8,815 nt of DNA from Candidatus Zixiibacteriota bacterium (GTDB lineage: Bacteria; Zixibacteria; MSB-5A5; WJJR01). The notes under the pieces are model-generated. The model was not told the DNA's origin. It saw only the letters and a list, made by a program, of their open reading frames with translations, and searched no databases. Both the position numbers and the translations under genes were made by a program. The stretch's first letter is position 1. Each line of letters starts with the position of its first letter. The DNA lies in NCBI GenBank assembly GCA_020058315.1, contig JAGVEK010000061.1, forward strand, positions 1 to 8,815. The letters run 5' to 3'. Of the stretch, positions 5,560-8,815 are shown piece after piece.

Positions 5560-7560
5560 ATGGCTAATGAAAGGGAACAGGTAACCATGTTCCTCAGCGA
5601 CCAAGAAACAAAGGTTGACCTCCTCAACAACGAAGCCATTGCGGTCACCATCGTTAGGCTGCTCTGTGACCGTCCTGACCATCCCGTGACCGTTGGAGTT
5701 CACGGCGATTGGGGTGCTGGCAAGTCGAGCATCCTCGAGATGATCGAGGTAGGGCTCGACAAGCAGAAAAGCGTCCTCTGCCTCAAGTTCAATGGCTGGC
5801 GGTTTCAAGGCTTTGAAGATGCCAAGATCGCTCTCATCGAAAGCATCGTGACGGGTCTTGTGGAGAAGCGCCCAGCGCTCGCAAAGGCGTCGGGTGTGGT
5901 TAAAGATGTGTTTCGCCGAATCGACTGGTTGAAAGTCGCCAAGAAGGCCGGTGGGCTTGCTCTCACCGTATTCACCGGTATCCCGACTGCCGATCAGATT
6001 AACGCCATCACATCGAGTCTACAGGGTGCGCTAGCCGATCCAGCAGCGCTCGCGACGAAGGAGAACATCGAAGCTGCGCTAGCTGGCGTACAGTCCCTCA
6101 TCAAATCAGAACCTGAAACCAAGAATATTCCTGAGGAGATCGGTGAATTTCGCAAGGCCTTCGACAGCTTGTTGAAGGAAGCTGGTGTTAAGCGACTGGT
6201 CGTGTTGATTGACGATCTCGACCGCTGCTTGCCCGATACGGCTATCGAAACCTTAGAAGCGGTCCGCTTGTTTGTCTTTACTGCTGGCACGGCATTCGTG
6301 GTGGCCGCTGACGAGGCTATGATCGAGTATGCCGTTCGGAGGCATTTCCCCGAGTTGCCTGATACTACAGGGCCGCAGACTTACGCACGCAACTATCTCG
6401 AAAAGCTCATCCAAGTTCCGTTCCGCATCCCGTCGCTCGGAGAAACTGAGACCCGCATCTATGTCACGCTCCTCTTGATTGGTGCTGAACTTGGTGAGGA
6501 TGACCCGGCGTTCGGAAAGTTGATCGTGATTGCGCGAGAACGGTTGAAGAAACCCTGGGAGGCCATTGCGTTCGATGCCGCCACCGTGCGAATCGCACTG
6601 GGCGACCAGGCGGGGCGGGCGCAGAATGCGCTCACGCTAAGCGACCAAATCGGTCCGATCTTGGCGAGTGGCACGAAGGGCAATCCGCGCCAGATCAAGC
6701 GGTTCCTGAACACCCTGATGCTGCGGCAGAGGATAGCCGAGGCACGTGGGTTCGGCGATGAAGTGAAGCTCCCCGTCCTCGCAAAGCTGATGCTGGCCGA
6801 ACGCTTCCTCCCGCGGCTGTTCGACCAGATCGCGACTACAACTGCCGCATCACCAAAAGGGCTTTGCGACGATCTCGCGCTGCTGGAAGCGGCCGTCGGG
6901 GAGGCTCCGAAAGGAGCAGTTGCAGCCAAGGTAGCCGCCAAGGACAAGACCCATACCGATGGGGACGACATCGCTAGGCCGAAGAGCCCGAAACCGGATG
7001 AGGCCTTGTTTTCCGCGGAATGGTTGTCGTCGAAACCAATTCGTGCGTGGGCAGCGATCAAGCCTCCGCTCGCGGGTATTGATCTGCGCCCATATCTCTT
7101 CGTTACCAAGGATCGAAAGGACTATTTCGGCAGCACCTCGGCCCTTGGCCACTTGGCTGCCGTTGTAGAGCAACTGTTTGGGTCCAAGTTCGCCGTACAA
7201 GGTCTGGAGACCAGTCTGAAACAACTCGCAGGACCCGAAGCCGAACAAGTCTTCGAAGCGGTGCGTACTCGTATCATCGCTAGCGATGCGCTTGAGACGG
7301 AGCCACCCGGAATTGCTGGCCTGATGGTCCTGGTCAGGGCACATCCGGCACTCCAAGCCAACCTTGTTGATTTACTGGAAAGTCTGCCCGCCGATGAAGT
7401 TGGCGCATGGGCAGTCCAGGGATGGGGGAGCGTGATCACGAATGCCGAGCCAGCAACGCGCCTCGCCCAACTCATTGGATCTTGGGCTACCTCAAGCCAG
7501 AACTCTGTACTCAAAACCGCTGCAACTGCTGCACAACGACTCAAACCTGGGCGGCGGTGA
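5560..7560 (+). CDS. qatA: QatA, KAP-family P-loop ATPase of the Qat defence system
   Basis: A 666-residue KAP-type P-loop NTPase. It shows Walker A GDWGAGKSS (49-57), the family motif GWRFQGFEDAK (79-89), Walker B VVLIDDLDRC (214-223) followed by a large helical insertion, and the sensor-like GNPRQIKRF (374-382). Residues 445-485 are a low-complexity charged linker, and the C-terminal 180 residues are a helical domain without a known motif. KAP proteins often carry membrane helices inside the ATPase; here 130-141 is only mildly hydrophobic and too short to call. QatA is the ATPase of the four-gene Qat antiphage system. The ATG at 5560 has AAGGG (5544-5548) 11 bases upstream; an ATG at 5587, just before the conserved FLSDQET stretch, is a real alternative. 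The stop overlaps the qatB start by one base. Confidence 0.93.
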   Translation: MANEREQVTMFLSDQETKVDLLNNEAIAVTIVRLLCDRPDHPVTVGVHGDWGAGKSSILEMIEVGLDKQKSVLCLKFNGWRFQGFEDAKIALIESIVTGLVEKRPALAKASGVVKDVFRRIDWLKVAKKAGGLALTVFTGIPTADQINAITSSLQGALADPAALATKENIEAALAGVQSLIKSEPETKNIPEEIGEFRKAFDSLLKEAGVKRLVVLIDDLDRCLPDTAIETLEAVRLFVFTAGTAFVVAADEAMIEYAVRRHFPELPDTTGPQTYARNYLEKLIQVPFRIPSLGETETRIYVTLLLIGAELGEDDPAFGKLIVIARERLKKPWEAIAFDAATVRIALGDQAGRAQNALTLSDQIGPILASGTKGNPRQIKRFLNTLMLRQRIAEARGFGDEVKLPVLAKLMLAERFLPRLFDQIATTTAASPKGLCDDLALLEAAVGEAPKGAVAAKVAAKDKTHTDGDDIARPKSPKPDEALFSAEWLSSKPIRAWAAIKPPLAGIDLRPYLFVTKDRKDYFGSTSALGHLAAVVEQLFGSKFAVQGLETSLKQLAGPEAEQVFEAVRTRIIASDALETEPPGIAGLMVLVRAHPALQANLVDLLESLPADEVGAWAVQGWGSVITNAEPATRLAQLIGSWATSSQNSVLKTAATAAQRLKPGRR

Positions 7561-8447
7561 TGGGTACCTCAAGTTCCTATGGTGGGCCCGGCGGCGGTAC
7601 GCCACTTGTACCAACGTGGCTAGACTCAGACAGCGGTCCGGCCCCGCCAGCGGCCTCCCCTGACAATCCCGCGAACAAGACCACTGCCGACAGCCCACCT
7701 GGTGGTTCTCTCCCGGTCCCGCCGAACTGGCCGATTCCTCAATCTGCGCCTACATCTGACCGCTTTCGGGTAGCACGCGTCAACTTCTCCAAATTTGCGA
7801 GCTCGAACGGGAGCAACCGCGCCAGCCTCGGACGCGCCATCGCTGGCTATGTCTCGAAGGCCTCGGGCGGTGCGCGCCAGGCGGCACGACGCATGGGTTC
7901 ATCGCGAGTTGTCGGTGCGAAGCTCCTTGGCTTCCTATCCGACGCTCAAGCGCGCGGCGCACAGCAGGCATTGCGGGCGCTTAACCTTGAAAGCCTCGCT
8001 GGCCAGCCCATCGAGGACATCTTCCTGGGACTAGCCGACTACGTCTGTCCAGAGGGGGGGACTGTCGATGAGGGGATTGCTCGTGAGGCATTCATCGAGA
8101 CCATCGCCGACCTAGCCGGACTCGGCATTACCGACCTCGATGCTTTAACCGCCGACCAAATACAGACTGTGTTCGAACTCTACGCCAGCCACTCCATCGA
8201 AGCCCGACTCTGCAACGACATTGGCACGAAGGTTGTGTTTCTGCCAACCAATGTCCGGGCAGTCGAGCGAGTTCAGGCACAGCTTCGAGATTTCATCCAA
8301 CGAGGGGTCGCTGACGCTTTGACAGCCGCACGAGATGCGTTTCAGACGTTGACAATGGACCGGGTACTTAGCTTTGTCGATCAGGTCTATGAAGCAGCGT
8401 TCACCATTCTAGAGACCTTGGGTGAAAGAGAGGTTGAAGTGACATGA
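7560..8447 (+). CDS. qatB: QatB, Qat defence system protein
   Basis: A 295-residue protein recognised as QatB by its N-terminus (MGTSSSYGGPGGGTPLVP) and its place between a KAP ATPase and a QueC-like gene. Residues 2-65 are Gly/Pro/Ser-rich and probably disordered; from about 70 onward the protein is helical, with a basic stretch at 92-122 and a C-terminal helix at 260-288. The start at 7560 shares its A with the stop of qatA (TGATG), indicating translational coupling. The ribosome binding site is weak (GGCGGCGG just upstream), consistent with reinitiation. The frame stays open to 7407 inside qatA, but the conserved N-terminus fixes the start. Gly2 would be exposed after Met removal. As I recall, QueC-like defence enzymes have been reported to attach a deazaguanine to such a partner N-terminus. 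Confidence 0.9.
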   Translation: MGTSSSYGGPGGGTPLVPTWLDSDSGPAPPAASPDNPANKTTADSPPGGSLPVPPNWPIPQSAPTSDRFRVARVNFSKFASSNGSNRASLGRAIAGYVSKASGGARQAARRMGSSRVVGAKLLGFLSDAQARGAQQALRALNLESLAGQPIEDIFLGLADYVCPEGGTVDEGIAREAFIETIADLAGLGITDLDALTADQIQTVFELYASHSIEARLCNDIGTKVVFLPTNVRAVERVQAQLRDFIQRGVADALTAARDAFQTLTMDRVLSFVDQVYEAAFTILETLGEREVEVT

Positions 8448-8815
8448 GGCGACACGTCATCGTCGGGCGCCTCGGTGTCCTAGACAAAGCGAGGATTCCG
8501 ACAGCGACAGACGAAGTTGTCACGGACCTTCTCCTTGTTTCCGCTGAGAAACGCTTGGGCTTCGGCATCGGACGCGCCCTCGATGACCTCAAGAAGCTCA
8601 GCCTCTTCCCATCGAATATCGGGCTGGATCTACTTGTCCTCGCTTCCCTTGTATACGCGGCCGATACGCGGATCTGCCGTGCGACAGAGTCGCAGGACGC
8701 CTGGACGCGCGAGATTCGTCTCGTTGTGCCGGTCAGCGATCCAACGCGCTGGACAACACAGGTGCTGATGTTACGCCGGATACTCAACTTCCTGACAGGC
8801 GACCTCTGGACCGTC
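8444..8815 (+). CDS. qatC: QatC, QueC-like protein (5' part, runs off the window)
   Basis: An open frame of 124 codons begins with an ATGA overlap on the stop of qatB and continues past the right edge. GAGAGG (8428-8433) lies 10 bases before the ATG. The visible part is the N-terminal extension that QatC has ahead of its QueC-like domain: a beta-rich start, GFGIGRALDD (39-48), then SNIGLDLLVLASLVYAADTR (57-76) and WTREIRLVVPVSDPTRW (87-103), which I recognise as typical of this family. The PP-loop motif (SGGxDS) that activates the substrate with ATP should follow within the missing part. Known QueC makes 7-cyano-7-deazaguanine; QatC is a divergent defence relative. Identity rests on this extension and on the neighbours, since no catalytic motif is in view. 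Confidence 0.85.
   Translation, partial: MRRHVIVGRLGVLDKARIPTATDEVVTDLLLVSAEKRLGFGIGRALDDLKKLSLFPSNIGLDLLVLASLVYAADTRICRATESQDAWTREIRLVVPVSDPTRWTTQVLMLRRILNFLTGDLWTV

Noticed and set aside
5880..6010. Membrane segment inside the QatA ATPase domain, as in many KAP proteins
   Set aside because: The only mildly hydrophobic run (about residues 130-141) is short and is flanked by charged and polar residues.
1..8815. CRISPR array, tRNA, rRNA, insertion sequence or integrase
   Set aside because: No spaced direct repeats, cloverleaf-like sequence, transposase or recombinase motifs were seen on either strand.

Overview
The window is a high-GC bacterial sequence with strong Shine-Dalgarno sites (AGGAGG/GGAGG) and one near-consensus sigma70-type promoter. 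These traits do not fix a phylum. Every supported gene lies on the + strand, packed into two tight blocks. The gene content is accessory: a phage DNA-packaging block followed by an antiphage defence operon. The likely setting is a prophage, phage-plasmid or phage-derived island in a high-GC bacterium.

Region 1 (1-244) has no supportable gene. It holds small inverted repeats and a strong rho-independent terminator (132-183) that insulates what follows. Region 2 (245-3798) is a three-gene block: a ParB/sulfiredoxin-like domain fused to an N6/N4 DNA methyltransferase, a probable small terminase subunit with a helix-turn-helix, and a large terminase subunit with intact ATPase and nuclease motifs. 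The genes overlap by 11-14 bases, each has a good ribosome binding site, and they are probably translated together. No portal or capsid gene follows, which would be usual after terL.

Region 3 (3799-3970) is the junction. It is GC-rich at first, then abruptly AT-rich, with a TTGACA-17 bp-TATTAT promoter flanked and overlapped by two dyads that look like operators. Region 4 (3971-8815) is one apparent operon: a ParA-type ATPase with an N-terminal DNA-binding domain, a 135-residue basic protein, a possible 33-residue microprotein, then qatA (KAP-family ATPase), qatB and the first 124 codons of qatC (QueC-like). qatD (TatD-like DNase) would be expected just past the right edge.

Qat is a known antiphage system. 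Its apparent coupling to a ParA ATPase plus a small basic protein, under an operator-rich promoter directly behind a phage terminase, is the feature most worth following. ParA could be the autoregulator of the operon, part of a partition cassette (phage-plasmid origin), or an added component of the defence system. The sequence alone does not decide between these.
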